A stretch of 64,000 bases of DNA from Serinibacter arcticus. Its GTDB lineage: Bacteria; Actinomycetota; Actinomycetes; Actinomycetales; Beutenbergiaceae. Positions 34,704 to 42,960 of this stretch are shown in pieces. The stretch covers positions 248,001-312,000 of the forward strand of contig NZ_RHPJ01000003.1 in assembly GCF_004786095.1 (NCBI RefSeq), given 5' to 3'. How positions within the stretch are numbered: the stretch's first letter is position 1; each line of letters starts with the position of its first letter. Under the pieces are notes generated by a model, which did not search any database, was not told the DNA's origin, and worked only from the letters and a program-made list of their open reading frames with translations. A program made the translations under genes and the position numbers.

Positions 34704-34772
34704 GACGGGCACCGCCCGTCCCGAGCACCACGGCCGCGGGGGCTGAGCATCACTGATGCTCGGCCCCCGCGG
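34704..34772 (+). terminator. Tandem terminator hairpins after cspA
   Basis: First hairpin GACGGGC-ACC-GCCCGTC (34704-34720). Second, much longer: CCGCGGGGGC-T-GAGCATCA (34734-34752) pairing with TGATGCTC-G-GCCCCCGCGG (34754-34772), 18 pairs plus one T-G. Together they should isolate cspA from the desaturase gene. Confidence 0.8.
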
Positions 34773-34840
34773 TCGTTCGCGTCTCCGGGCGCGGCCCTCC
34801 CCGCACCACACGTCCTCACCCCCGTCCGATCGGATCCCGC

Positions 34841-35926
34841 GTGACCACTGTCTCGACCTCGGCACCCGTCCCCGGGGGCGCCCGCCCCCGCGACCGACAG
34901 ATCAGCCAGTACGCCGCGCTGACGAAGATGGTGCAGGAGGCGGGCCTCATGCGCCGCCGCTACGGGCACTACTGGGCGCGCCTGGTCGGCTCCGTGCTCG
35001 TGGTCGCGGGTCTCGTCGTGGCCGTCGTGCTGATCGGGGACTCCTGGTGGCAGCTCGCGGTGGCGGCCGTCATCGGCGTCGTCATGACGCAGATCGCCTT
35101 CCTCGGCCACGACGCCGCGCACAAGCAGATCTTCGCGTCGGGCAAGTGGAACGACTGGGTCAGCCTCGTGCTGGCCAACCTGTTCGTCGGCCTCAGCTAC
35201 GGCTGGTGGCAGGGCAAGCACACGCGCCACCACGCCAACCCGAACAAGCGCGGCTCCGATCCCGACATCGACCTGCCGGTGGTCACGTTCACCCCGGAGC
35301 AGGCCGACGAGCGCCGCGGGGTGCTGTCGGACTGGTTCCTGCGGCACCAGGGCTGGTTCTTCTTCCCGCTGCTGCTGATCGAGGGCGTCGACCTGCACGT
35401 CACCAGCACGCGGCGCGTGCTCGGCCGCGAGGCGGTCAAGCGCCGCGCCGTCGAGATCACGTTCCTGGCGATCCGCATCCTCGGCTTCCTCTCCCTCGCC
35501 TTCCTGGTCATGTCACCCGGCAAGGCCGTCGCGTTCATCGCGATCGAGCTCGCCGTCTTCGGCTTCTACATGGGGGCGTCATTCGCGCCGAACCACAAGG
35601 GCATGCCGATCGTCCCGCCCGACATGAAGATCGACTTCCTGCGCCGCCAGACCCTGATGAGCCGCAACATCACGGGCGGCCGCGTGATCGACGTCGCGAT
35701 GGGCGGCCTCAACTTCCAGGTCGAGCACCACCTGTTCCCGAGCATGCCGAGCCCCAGCCTGCGCAAGGTCGCGCCGATGGTGCGCGAGTTCTGCGCCACG
35801 CACGGCGTCAACTACACCGAGATGTCCCTGTGGCGGTCCTACGGCGTCGTCGTGCGGCACCTGAACGAGGTCGGGCTCGGCGTGCGCGACACGTTCACCT
35901 GCCCGCTGGTGGCGCAGTACCGCTGA
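34841..35926 (+). CDS. Membrane fatty acid desaturase
   Basis: 361 aa. Three histidine boxes: HDAAH, HTRHH and, near the C-terminus, VEHH (in NFQVEHHLFP), which bind the di-iron centre; four to six membrane helices between them. The NFQVEHHLFP form is typical of acyl-lipid/acyl-CoA desaturases of the DesA3-like actinobacterial group and lowers membrane viscosity. GTG start at 34841; no clear Shine-Dalgarno. The gene follows cspA. Confidence 0.9.
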   Translation: MTTVSTSAPVPGGARPRDRQISQYAALTKMVQEAGLMRRRYGHYWARLVGSVLVVAGLVVAVVLIGDSWWQLAVAAVIGVVMTQIAFLGHDAAHKQIFASGKWNDWVSLVLANLFVGLSYGWWQGKHTRHHANPNKRGSDPDIDLPVVTFTPEQADERRGVLSDWFLRHQGWFFFPLLLIEGVDLHVTSTRRVLGREAVKRRAVEITFLAIRILGFLSLAFLVMSPGKAVAFIAIELAVFGFYMGASFAPNHKGMPIVPPDMKIDFLRRQTLMSRNITGGRVIDVAMGGLNFQVEHHLFPSMPSPSLRKVAPMVREFCATHGVNYTEMSLWRSYGVVVRHLNEVGLGVRDTFTCPLVAQYR

Positions 35927-35960
35927 TGACCCGGTACCGCTGATGATTCAGTACCGCTAA
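35917..35960 (+). repeat. 17-bp tandem repeat (2.6 copies) across the desaturase stop codon
   Basis: GTACCGCTGATG begins at 35917 and 35934, and GTACCGCTAA at 35951, period 17. The first copy encodes the last residues (Tyr-Arg-stop); each further copy repeats the stop codon out of frame. The third copy ends at TAACTT, which serves as the likely -10 box of the next gene. Confidence 0.85.
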
Positions 35961-35970
35961 CTTCGACGCC

Positions 35971-36708
35971 ATGCTCATCTTCGGCACCTACGTCATCCAC
36001 CGCACGTTCGGCGAGGGGCACGTCATGTGCCCGCAGTGCATGGGTGTCACCGCCTACCGCGTGCGGCGGGGACGGTGGTTCTTCCACATCCTCTTCATCC
36101 CCCTGATCCCGATGAGGCGGACACCGGCGCACGTGGAGTGCCTGACCTGCCGCTCGAAGTTCGCTCTCGGTGTGCTCGGACCGGACGCGGCGCGCTTCCG
36201 CGACGACGCCCAGCCGCCCCCGCTCGAGCAGGTGCTGCAGCCGACGTCGGGTGCGCAGGGGGGCCCGCAGCAGCCCCACCGGCTCCCCGCCCCGCCGCTC
36301 GCACCGTCCCCGCCGACCGCGCAGCGCAACGACGCGCTCGCGCTGGCGCGCGGCCTCACCACGCAGGTGCTGCGCCGCGCCGAACCCGCCACGGACGAGG
36401 GTGTGGCCGCCGCCGTCGACCTCATCCGCTCGCGCGGGGTCGACGACGTGCGGCCCGAGTACGTGCGGCACGACCTCGGCAACCTCGACGTCGCCTACCT
36501 CCCCGACCTCGTCCGCTCGGGTGTCGCCTCCGGCACGATCACGCCGTCGGCGGCGCGCGACCTGGTGGCCGAGGCCACGCGGCTGGCGCGCCGCAACGGC
36601 TCGCTGACCGCAGCCCAGTGGGACTGGATCGTGGCGTTCGGGCTGGATGCGGGTGTCGGCCCGACGGCGAGTGCAGAGATCCGTGACGCGGTGCTGGCAC
36701 GCGGCTGA
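35971..36708 (+). CDS. Zinc-ribbon and TerB-like helical protein
   Basis: 245 aa. N-terminal zinc ribbon CPQC (about 20-23) and CLTC (about 57-60), with a hydrophobic insert WFFHILFIPLIPM between them; a Pro/Gln-rich linker (75-110); then a helical domain LTTQVLRRAEP, AARDLVAEATRLARRNG, LTAAQWDWIVAFGLDAGV that resembles TerB-type helical bundles. Function unknown. TAACTT lies seven bases before the ATG, so probably leaderless. Confidence 0.75.
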   Translation: MLIFGTYVIHRTFGEGHVMCPQCMGVTAYRVRRGRWFFHILFIPLIPMRRTPAHVECLTCRSKFALGVLGPDAARFRDDAQPPPLEQVLQPTSGAQGGPQQPHRLPAPPLAPSPPTAQRNDALALARGLTTQVLRRAEPATDEGVAAAVDLIRSRGVDDVRPEYVRHDLGNLDVAYLPDLVRSGVASGTITPSAARDLVAEATRLARRNGSLTAAQWDWIVAFGLDAGVGPTASAEIRDAVLARG

Positions 36709-36719
36709 CTCGACCGCGA

Positions 36720-36734
36720 CCGGCGTAACGCCGG
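36720..36734. terminator. Short hairpin after the zinc-ribbon gene
   Basis: CCGGCGT-A-ACGCCGG, seven pairs around one base (in practice a 3-base loop with six pairs), 12 bases after the stop. Weak candidate terminator. Confidence 0.35.
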
Positions 36735-36888
36735 GGTAACGGAAGGGCAACGACGCGGTGATCGGCGGGTCGGACACTGGACCGGGCGCCGTCGGCGCCC
36801 GTCTCACCGACCAGGGGCCACGGCAGCGTGGGTCGGTACCTCTGCGGCGGCCACGTGGGCTGCTGCAGCACCACGTGAAAGGGAACGG

Positions 36889-39800
36889 ATGAATCGACGC
36901 ATCCTCGGGGCGGGTCTGACCCTCGCCTCGATCACCGCGCTGGCGCTGGCGCCGGCCGCGGTCGCCACCGCTCAGCCCACCGATCGACCGGCGACGTCGC
37001 CGGTGGCCACCGACGCCGTCGCGATCGACGCCGTCGCGATCGACGACACGACCACGGCGCGCCGCGACGACGACGGGCTGGCCTACCCCCGGCAGACGCC
37101 GTTCGAGGCGGAACCGTTCAACCCGGCCGACGCCTCGGTCGCTCGCGGCGCCATCGCCTTCCACGAGATCGCCCCGCGCGTGAACGGCTGGCTGAGCAGC
37201 CCCTACGTCTCGGCGGAGGTCGTCGGGTCCTCCACCCAGGGCCGGCCGTTCTACATGGTGACGATCACGGCGCCGGAGAGCGCCGAGCAGAGCGCGCAGC
37301 AGGACGCGTGGCGTGATGCGATCAAGCACGACTCGGCTGCCGCGCTGGACGATCAGGCGCTCAAGGACGGGTACAAGAAGCCCGTCTGGTTCAACAACAA
37401 CATCCACGGCAACGAGTGGGACGGCACCGATGCGTCCATCTCCTACATCGAGGAGCTGCTCGGCGACATCGCCGCCGGCGACCCCGAGGCACTCGAGCTC
37501 GTCGAGGGCTCGCGCCTGTACTTCACCCTGAGCAACAACCCCGACGGACGCGTCAACGGCACGCGCGCCACGGCGCTCGGCCTGGACCCCAACCGCGACT
37601 TCATCACCAACACGACGCCGGAGACGAGCATCGTGCGCGACCTCACGGCCGACATCCAGCCCCTGTTCTTCATCGATCTTCACGGGTACACGACCGAGCT
37701 CCAGGTCGAGCCGACCGGACCGCCCCAGGGCGAGAACTACGAGCACGACCTGCTGATGCCGCACGCCTACGCGGCCGCGCTGCAGATCGAGCAGGACTAC
37801 CTCGGCCAGGGACTCGGCAACGAGGGCTACCCGACGGCCGCCCCGGCGACCCGTGTCAAGATCCCCTACCGCGACACGCCGTCGGGCTGGGACGGGTTCC
37901 CACCCGTCTTCACCGCGCAGTACGTGCAGTTCCAGGGTGCGATCTCCTACACGGTCGAGTTCGGCCCGGGCCGAACTGCCGACCTGGAGGAGAGCAAGCG
38001 CCGCCTCGCACACAACGTGAGGGTGGGACGCCAGGTCCTCGACTCGACGCTGGACTACATCCAGGCGAACGAGGCCGAGCTGGTCGACAACCAGATCGAG
38101 ATCTTCCGTCGCGGCGCGGCCGGCGAGCCGCTGCGCGAGATCCCCGCCAACCCCGACCCCGCGAACTACCCGGGACCGGACCAATGGGCCCCGCTGTGGG
38201 ACGAGGCGGACGTCACGGGCACCGAGTTCCCGCGCGCCTACGTCATCCCCGCGGGAGAGCGGCAGTCCTCGCGCACCGACGCCGCGCGGCTGGTGGAGCA
38301 GCTCCTCGCGCACGGTGTCGAGGTGCAGCGCACGTTGGCCGAGACCACGGTGGACGGGATCGCCTACCCCGCGGGCAGCTACCTGGTGGACATGCACCAG
38401 CCGCTGCGCGGTCTGGCGAACGTGCTGCTCGCCGACGGCAGCGACATCAGCGACAAGGTGCCGACGATGTACGACATCTCGGCCTGGTCGCTGGGCCGCC
38501 TGTGGGGCGCCACGGTCGACCGCGTCGGTTCGACGGCGGACGCCCCGCTCAGCGTGGCGACCACGCCCGTCGAGAGCGCGGAGATCTCCTCCACCGTCGC
38601 CGAGTCTCCGTACCTGAGTCTCAGCCTCGAGGGCCTCGCCGAGGTCCAGGCGCTCAACGCCATGCTGAACGTCGGGCTGGCGGTCTCCTCGATCGGTGAC
38701 GGCAGCTACGTCGTCGGCCCGACCGACCGCGAGGCGGCCGCCGCCATCGCGTCCGAGTACGGCGTCGACCTCACGGTCGGCGACGGCCGCGTGCCCGAGT
38801 CCGCCACGGGTGTCTCGGCGCTCCGCGTCGGCTACACGGGCAGCAACGGCAGCGGCGACACGTTCCTGGCGCTGTCGCAGATGGGCTTCGTCGACCCGGT
38901 GTTCGTGAGCAACACGTTCGTGGACTACGACGGCATCGACGTCCTGTACCTCGGGTCGAACCTCGCGTTCAACGCCACCGAGCCCCAGGTCGCCGCGCGC
39001 GCCGCGCTGGAGGGCTACCTCGCCCGCGGCGGAGGCATCGTGGGCGCGTCCGGACCGGTCACCACGGTGGGTTCCACCTTCGGTGTCCTCAACGCCACGC
39101 GCGTCACCGGCCGCAGCGACGCCAACGGCATCGTCGAGGTCGACACCACGCCGGGCGGGCTGCTGTCCGGCACGTCCGAGCCCGCGGCGTTCTTCTCCGC
39201 GCCGAGCTACTTCACCGGTCTGGGCGAGAATGTCACGGTGGAGCAGACGTGGGGCACCTACCTCGCCGGCCACTGGCGCGCGGTCACGAACGCCGCCACC
39301 CCGGTGCCCGTGCCCGGACCCGTCGAGTTCGCAGGCCAGCCCTCGGTGATCTCCGCCGTCGGCCCCACCGGTTCCCGCGCCGTCGCGTTCGCGACCAGCC
39401 CGCTGTACCGGACTCACCCGACGGGCGCCTACCCGGACGTGGCCACGGCGCTGCTGTGGGCCGGACCGGCGAGCGACGGGGTCGCCCCGCCCGCGGCGGT
39501 GACGTTCGCGGACGTCACGCCGAGCACGCAGTTCTTCACGGAGATCTCGTGGCTGGCGCAGAACGGGATCTCCACGGGCTGGGTGCTGCCGGACGGTACG
39601 CGTGAGTTCCGCCCGGTGACCCCGGTCGCTCGCGATGCGATGGCGGCGTTCCTGTACCGCCTGGCGGGTTCGCCCGCGTTCGAAGAGCCCGAGACCTCGC
39701 CGTTCACCGACGTCTCCACGGACAACCAGTTCTTCAAGGAGATCGCGTGGCTGGCGCAGACCGAGATCTCCACGGGCTGGGTGCAGGCCGACGGCACGGC

Positions 39801-40104
39801 GCAGTTCCGCCCGTTGGAGCCGATCGCGCGTGATGCGATGGCGGCGTTCCTGTACCGGTTCGCCGACCGCGAGGGCAAGGTGGACGACACCCCGGCGCCG
39901 GCCACCTCACCGTTCGCCGACGTCGCGACCTCCAACCAGTTCTACGCGGAGATCGCGTGGCTGGCGGAGAACGGGATTGCGACCGGGTGGGAGGGTTCCG
40001 GCAACGACGGAAGCACGATCTTCCGACCGCTCTCGCCGGTCAACCGCGACGCCATGGCGGCCTTCATGTACCGCCTGCACCACCTGGACCAGAACGTCCG
40101 ATAG
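36889..40104 (+). CDS. Secreted M14 zinc carboxypeptidase with three C-terminal wall-type repeats
   Basis: 1071 aa. Sec signal peptide MNRRILGAGLTLASITALAL, cleavage near residue 29. The M14 domain has zinc ligands His173 and Glu176 (NIHGNEW), His265 (IDLHGY) and catalytic Glu357 (YTVEFGPG). A middle domain (about 440-865) follows. Residues about 870-1067 hold three repeats of about 62 residues, FADVxxxxQF ... EIxWLAxxxIxTGW ... FRPxxPxxRDAMAAFLYR, the SLH-like type found on exported proteins of Micrococcales. Likely a cell-surface or secreted peptidase on extracellular peptides. RBS AAAGGGAACGG; followed by a strong terminator. Confidence 0.88.
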   Translation: MNRRILGAGLTLASITALALAPAAVATAQPTDRPATSPVATDAVAIDAVAIDDTTTARRDDDGLAYPRQTPFEAEPFNPADASVARGAIAFHEIAPRVNGWLSSPYVSAEVVGSSTQGRPFYMVTITAPESAEQSAQQDAWRDAIKHDSAAALDDQALKDGYKKPVWFNNNIHGNEWDGTDASISYIEELLGDIAAGDPEALELVEGSRLYFTLSNNPDGRVNGTRATALGLDPNRDFITNTTPETSIVRDLTADIQPLFFIDLHGYTTELQVEPTGPPQGENYEHDLLMPHAYAAALQIEQDYLGQGLGNEGYPTAAPATRVKIPYRDTPSGWDGFPPVFTAQYVQFQGAISYTVEFGPGRTADLEESKRRLAHNVRVGRQVLDSTLDYIQANEAELVDNQIEIFRRGAAGEPLREIPANPDPANYPGPDQWAPLWDEADVTGTEFPRAYVIPAGERQSSRTDAARLVEQLLAHGVEVQRTLAETTVDGIAYPAGSYLVDMHQPLRGLANVLLADGSDISDKVPTMYDISAWSLGRLWGATVDRVGSTADAPLSVATTPVESAEISSTVAESPYLSLSLEGLAEVQALNAMLNVGLAVSSIGDGSYVVGPTDREAAAAIASEYGVDLTVGDGRVPESATGVSALRVGYTGSNGSGDTFLALSQMGFVDPVFVSNTFVDYDGIDVLYLGSNLAFNATEPQVAARAALEGYLARGGGIVGASGPVTTVGSTFGVLNATRVTGRSDANGIVEVDTTPGGLLSGTSEPAAFFSAPSYFTGLGENVTVEQTWGTYLAGHWRAVTNAATPVPVPGPVEFAGQPSVISAVGPTGSRAVAFATSPLYRTHPTGAYPDVATALLWAGPASDGVAPPAAVTFADVTPSTQFFTEISWLAQNGISTGWVLPDGTREFRPVTPVARDAMAAFLYRLAGSPAFEEPETSPFTDVSTDNQFFKEIAWLAQTEISTGWVQADGTAQFRPLEPIARDAMAAFLYRFADREGKVDDTPAPATSPFADVATSNQFYAEIAWLAENGIATGWEGSGNDGSTIFRPLSPVNRDAMAAFMYRLHHLDQNVR
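39499..40080 (+). repeat. Three wall-anchoring-type repeats at the 3' end of the M14 gene
   Basis: Units begin near 39499, 39699 and 39906. Units 1 and 2 share long identical DNA tracts (GATGCGATGGCGGCGTTCCT and ATCTCCACGGGCTGGGT), more than protein constraint needs, pointing to recent duplication or gene conversion; unit 3 is more diverged. Confidence 0.85.
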
Positions 40105-40128
40105 GCACGTGATCGACGTCTGACCTCT

Positions 40129-40170
40129 CGACGACGGCGGTGGTCCCGGATGGGGCCACCGCCGTCGTCG
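40129..40170 (+). terminator. Terminator after the M14 gene
   Basis: Perfect 15-bp stem CGACGACGGCGGTGG / CCACCGCCGTCGTCG with a 12-base loop, 25 bases past the stop and 14 bases before the opposing deacetylase stop. Confidence 0.82.
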
Positions 40171-40183
40171 TCGTCGGATGTGA

Positions 40184-40909
40184 CTACATCTGGTGGACGC
40201 GGAACAGCACGCCGTTGTCCACCCCGAGCGGCTCGCCCTGCGCCGCCGTCATCTCCGTGACGAACGGCCGCGCCGCGGGGTGCTCGGGGAGCGCCTCGAG
40301 GTAGACGCGGTGGGCTGCGAGCGACGCGATGCCGCGCTCGAGCGGCTCACCCGTGACGTCGACCCCGTGCGTCGGCCGCGAGTGACCACCGACCAGGAGC
40401 GTGCGGGCGGCCCAGGCCTCCAGGCCCGCCTCGCGCAGCTCGGGGAACATCCAGGGGTTGTCGGCGTCGCGCACCGCGTCGACGACGGAGGTCCCGCACA
40501 CGCGGTGGTCGGCGTGGTTGAGACCCCACGGCGCCTCCGTCTCCCACGAGCCCGTGACGACGACGTCGGGGCGCACGTCGCGAATGACGCGCGCAATCTC
40601 GCGGCGGACCTCCAGCGTGGGTTCGAGCGCGCCGTCGGGGAAGTCGAGGAAGCGCACGTCGGTGACCCCGACCGACGCCGACCCCTCGATCTGCTCGCGC
40701 TCGCGCAGCACGGCGGTCTCGGCCGGCTCCACGGTGCGGATGCCCGCCTCACCGCGCGTGAGCAGGAGGTAGACCACCTCGACCCCGGCCGCCGTCCACG
40801 CGGCGACGGCACACGACGTCCCGTACTCGGCGTCGTCGGGATGGGCGACGACCACCAGCACGCGGTGGTACTCGGAGGAGTCCAGCAGGGGCAGCGAGGG
40901 TGCGTCCAT
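40184..40909 (-). CDS. PIG-L/LmbE family deacetylase
   Basis: 241 aa. Zinc motif AHPDDAEYG near residues 22-30, LLTRGEAG, and the C-terminal His pair NHADHRVCG. Enzymes of this family deacetylate GlcNAc-inositol, mycothiol conjugates or chitooligosaccharides. It is shorter than typical MshB/Mca, so I assign no gene symbol. TAGCCT is six bases before the ATG: leaderless. Confidence 0.85.
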   Translation of the reverse strand: MDAPSLPLLDSSEYHRVLVVVAHPDDAEYGTSCAVAAWTAAGVEVVYLLLTRGEAGIRTVEPAETAVLREREQIEGSASVGVTDVRFLDFPDGALEPTLEVRREIARVIRDVRPDVVVTGSWETEAPWGLNHADHRVCGTSVVDAVRDADNPWMFPELREAGLEAWAARTLLVGGHSRPTHGVDVTGEPLERGIASLAAHRVYLEALPEHPAARPFVTEMTAAQGEPLGVDNGVLFRVHQM

Positions 40910-40960
40910 GGCGACAGGCTACCCAGCGGCGCCACCGTGCCGACGTCGTCGGGCGACGGC

Positions 40961-41446
40961 TCAGAGGAGCGCGAGCGCCTCGTCGCGCGGGCCACCGGGC
41001 GGGCCGACGACGAGCAGGACCACGTACAGCGCGACGACGGCGACCGCCAGCGTCCCGCCGAGCTGCACCGGGTGCCGCAGCGCCCAGCGCAGCGCCCGGT
41101 CGTGCCACTGCCTGTCGCGCGGGTGGTCGCTCTCCGTGAGTCGCCAGGCGCCGACCAGCTTCCCGCGCCGGTCGAGGAACCGTTCCGTGGGCAGCGTGGC
41201 GAACGGGATGACGGCGCTGCCGACCGCGAGCACGCTCGTGCCGAGGTTCCAGCGCTGGTTCAGCGCGACGACGAGCGCCGTCGTGGCGTAGCAGAGGAAC
41301 ACGAGGCCGTGGATCGCGCCGCCGATCGACACGGCGACGGCCAGATCGGCCGTGGCCCGGAGGACCATCCCACCGATCAGCAGGGCCCACGAGATCATCT
41401 CGGCGAGGGCGAACGTGCGGAACAGGCGACGGGGCGTGCGGAACAC
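40961..41446 (-). CDS. DUF3817 membrane protein
   Basis: 161 aa with four helices. The DUF3817 core FALAEMISWALLIGGMVLR and IHGLVFLCYATTALVVAL fills the N-terminal two-thirds; a basic cytoplasmic loop (RFLDRRGKLVGAW) and one last helix follow. GTG start preceded by AGAGG. Function unknown; such proteins often sit near transporters. Confidence 0.82.
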   Translation of the reverse strand: MFRTPRRLFRTFALAEMISWALLIGGMVLRATADLAVAVSIGGAIHGLVFLCYATTALVVALNQRWNLGTSVLAVGSAVIPFATLPTERFLDRRGKLVGAWRLTESDHPRDRQWHDRALRWALRHPVQLGGTLAVAVVALYVVLLVVGPPGGPRDEALALL

Positions 41447-41512
41447 CGAGGTCCTCTCATGGGTGAGGTTCCACTGTACGTGGCGGTGTGATCGGTCCCG
41501 AGCGGCCCTCGG

Positions 41513-41812
41513 TCACCCGAGGTCGGGGCGTTCATCCCCATCCTGTCGTGACCCCACCTCGCGAAGGACGAGGCCGGCTCCGATCAGCCCGGCCGCGACC
41601 GGGACCGGGACGGCGGCGTACTGGAACAGGGTCGTGACGACGATGACGTGCACCACGGTCGACGGCCGAAGGACGATCTGGGACAGCAGCGCCAGCGCTG
41701 CCGAGGTCGCCACGAGGGCGAGACCGGCTCGGAGGTAGCGGCGCCCCCTGGCTGCTCGGTCGGGGTGATCGGGCGCGGTTCCGGCGGACGGCAGGTGGTC
41801 GTGGTTCGACAT
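41513..41812 (-). CDS. Small two-helix membrane protein, 99 aa
   Basis: Polar, charged N-terminus (MSNHDHLPSAGTAPDHPDRA) then two hydrophobic segments (about 29-47 and 52-82) and an acidic tail. GAGAGA upstream of the ATG is a modest ribosome site. No family recognised. It lies upstream of the DUF3817 gene on the same strand and may share its transcript. Confidence 0.6.
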   Translation of the reverse strand: MSNHDHLPSAGTAPDHPDRAARGRRYLRAGLALVATSAALALLSQIVLRPSTVVHVIVVTTLFQYAAVPVPVAAGLIGAGLVLREVGSRQDGDERPDLG

Positions 41813-41980
41813 GGGTCTCTCTCGGTCGTCGATCGTGAGGCCCTCACCACACGATCACGGGGGTGGTCACACCGCAAGACGGATCGGATGGGAGGGGACG
41901 TCGGCGCGTCGCCGTCCGGCGTGTCCGCCGACGGGCCGCGGGAGGCCGCGGCTGTCGCCTCGGCGCAGTGATCCCGCACG

Positions 41981-42009
41981 TTGACATCCCGATGTCGTAC
42001 CCCTGTACT
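41981..42009 (+). promoter_or_regulatory. Promoter of the imuA'-imuB-dnaE2 operon
   Basis: Perfect -35 TTGACA (41981-41986), 17-base spacer, -10 TGTACT (42004-42009). Start of RNA expected near 42016, just before the LexA box. Confidence 0.7.
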
Positions 42010-42021
42010 AGACATCTTCTA

Positions 42022-42037
42022 TCGAACACGTGTTCGT
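42022..42037. promoter_or_regulatory. LexA (SOS) box
   Basis: TCGAAC-ACGT-GTTCGT, matching the actinobacterial SOS box TCGAAC-N4-GTTCGA in 15 of 16 defined or spacer positions. It lies between the promoter and the ribosome site of imuA', so LexA binding would stop initiation until DNA damage. Confidence 0.88.
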
Positions 42038-42054
42038 TTCGGGAGGTGAACGGG

Positions 42055-42960
42055 ATGAGGTCGGCGGTGCTGGAGAACGATCGCGCACAGCGTCTGGAGC
42101 GGGTGCGCGCTGCCCTGGAGCGGGCGGAGACGGCTTCCGGGCTGCGCCCGGTCGAGTGGGATCGCCGTGGTGACGGCGAGGCTCGACGGTCGGGGCGCGC
42201 GTCGTCGGTGGCGGCGTCGTCCGTCGCGGTCCTGCCGGAGCAGGAGGACGCCCCGCAGGAGGTGGGGGAGCGGTCGCTGCGGCTGTCACCCGCCGACGCC
42301 AGCTGGCTGCCGGTCCCCGCGGGCCTCGCGGCGCTCCTCCCGCACGGTGCCGTCAGGCGCGGCACGTCGCTCGTGGTGGAGCGGTCGACCAGCCTCCTGC
42401 TGCACCTGACGGCCGCGCTGATGGCCGACGGCGCATGGTGCGCCCTCGTCTCCCACCCCGACCTCGGGCTGGCCGCGGCCCTGGACGCCGGGGTCGACCC
42501 GTCCCGCTGCGTCATGGTGCCCGACCCCGGACCGGACGCCGGTGCGGTGCTAGGGGCGGTCGCCGACGGTTTCGACGTGGTGGTCGTGGGGGCGTGCACG
42601 GCGCTCAGCGACCGCGACCGTCGGGCTCTGTCCCAGCGCGTCCGGCACCGCGGCGCCGTCCTGCTCAGCACCCTGCCCTGGTCGGGCAGCGAAGTCACTC
42701 TCACGGTCACCGGACGCACCGGTGAGGGTCTGGGCACCCACGGGCGGCTCGTGTCCGAGGACCTCACGGTCACCAGCAGCGGGCGCGGGCTGGGCGCAGG
42801 CCGGACCCGCCGGGTACGACTCGGGCGGGGCGACGGCGACGCGCGCCTCTCGCTGCTCCCGGCACCCGAGCTCACGCCTGCACGCGTCGTGTCCGCCATG
42901 ACTGCCGTGACCGCCGTACCCACGCTGCTGCCCGCCCCGGTCGAGCGGAGGGCCGGCTGA
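42055..42960 (+). CDS. imuA': ImuA'-like mutasome protein
   Basis: 301 aa, RecA/SulA-like in position rather than by strong motif: a shortened core LPVPAGLAALLPHGAVRRGTSLVVE, a sheet-forming stretch DVVVVGACTALSDRDRRAL and SLLPAPELTPARV. No Walker A is visible, as in mycobacterial ImuA'. It is thought to bridge ImuB and other repair proteins, supporting induced mutagenesis. GGGAGG before the ATG; TGATG overlap with imuB. Confidence 0.8.
   Translation: MRSAVLENDRAQRLERVRAALERAETASGLRPVEWDRRGDGEARRSGRASSVAASSVAVLPEQEDAPQEVGERSLRLSPADASWLPVPAGLAALLPHGAVRRGTSLVVERSTSLLLHLTAALMADGAWCALVSHPDLGLAAALDAGVDPSRCVMVPDPGPDAGAVLGAVADGFDVVVVGACTALSDRDRRALSQRVRHRGAVLLSTLPWSGSEVTLTVTGRTGEGLGTHGRLVSEDLTVTSSGRGLGAGRTRRVRLGRGDGDARLSLLPAPELTPARVVSAMTAVTAVPTLLPAPVERRAG

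Noticed and set aside
35839-39417. An antisense open frame of nearly 1200 codons opposite the desaturase and M14 genes
   Set aside because: It is the mirror of real genes in GC-rich DNA: Arg/Gly/Val/Asp-rich, no motif, no ribosome site. The same holds for the long frames at 4927-7536, 17339-19336 and 5916-7988.
39499-40080. CRISPR-like or mobile repeat
   Set aside because: Units are in frame, about 200 bases apart and encode a protein domain; no spacers and no cas genes.
40184-40909. Naming the LmbE protein MshB or Mca
   Set aside because: It is about 50 residues shorter than those enzymes and has no mycothiol gene nearby.
41889-41972. A 27-codon frame ahead of the imu operon as SOS leader peptide
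   Set aside because: It ends before the promoter at 41981 and has no ribosome site, so it is not on the imu mRNA.
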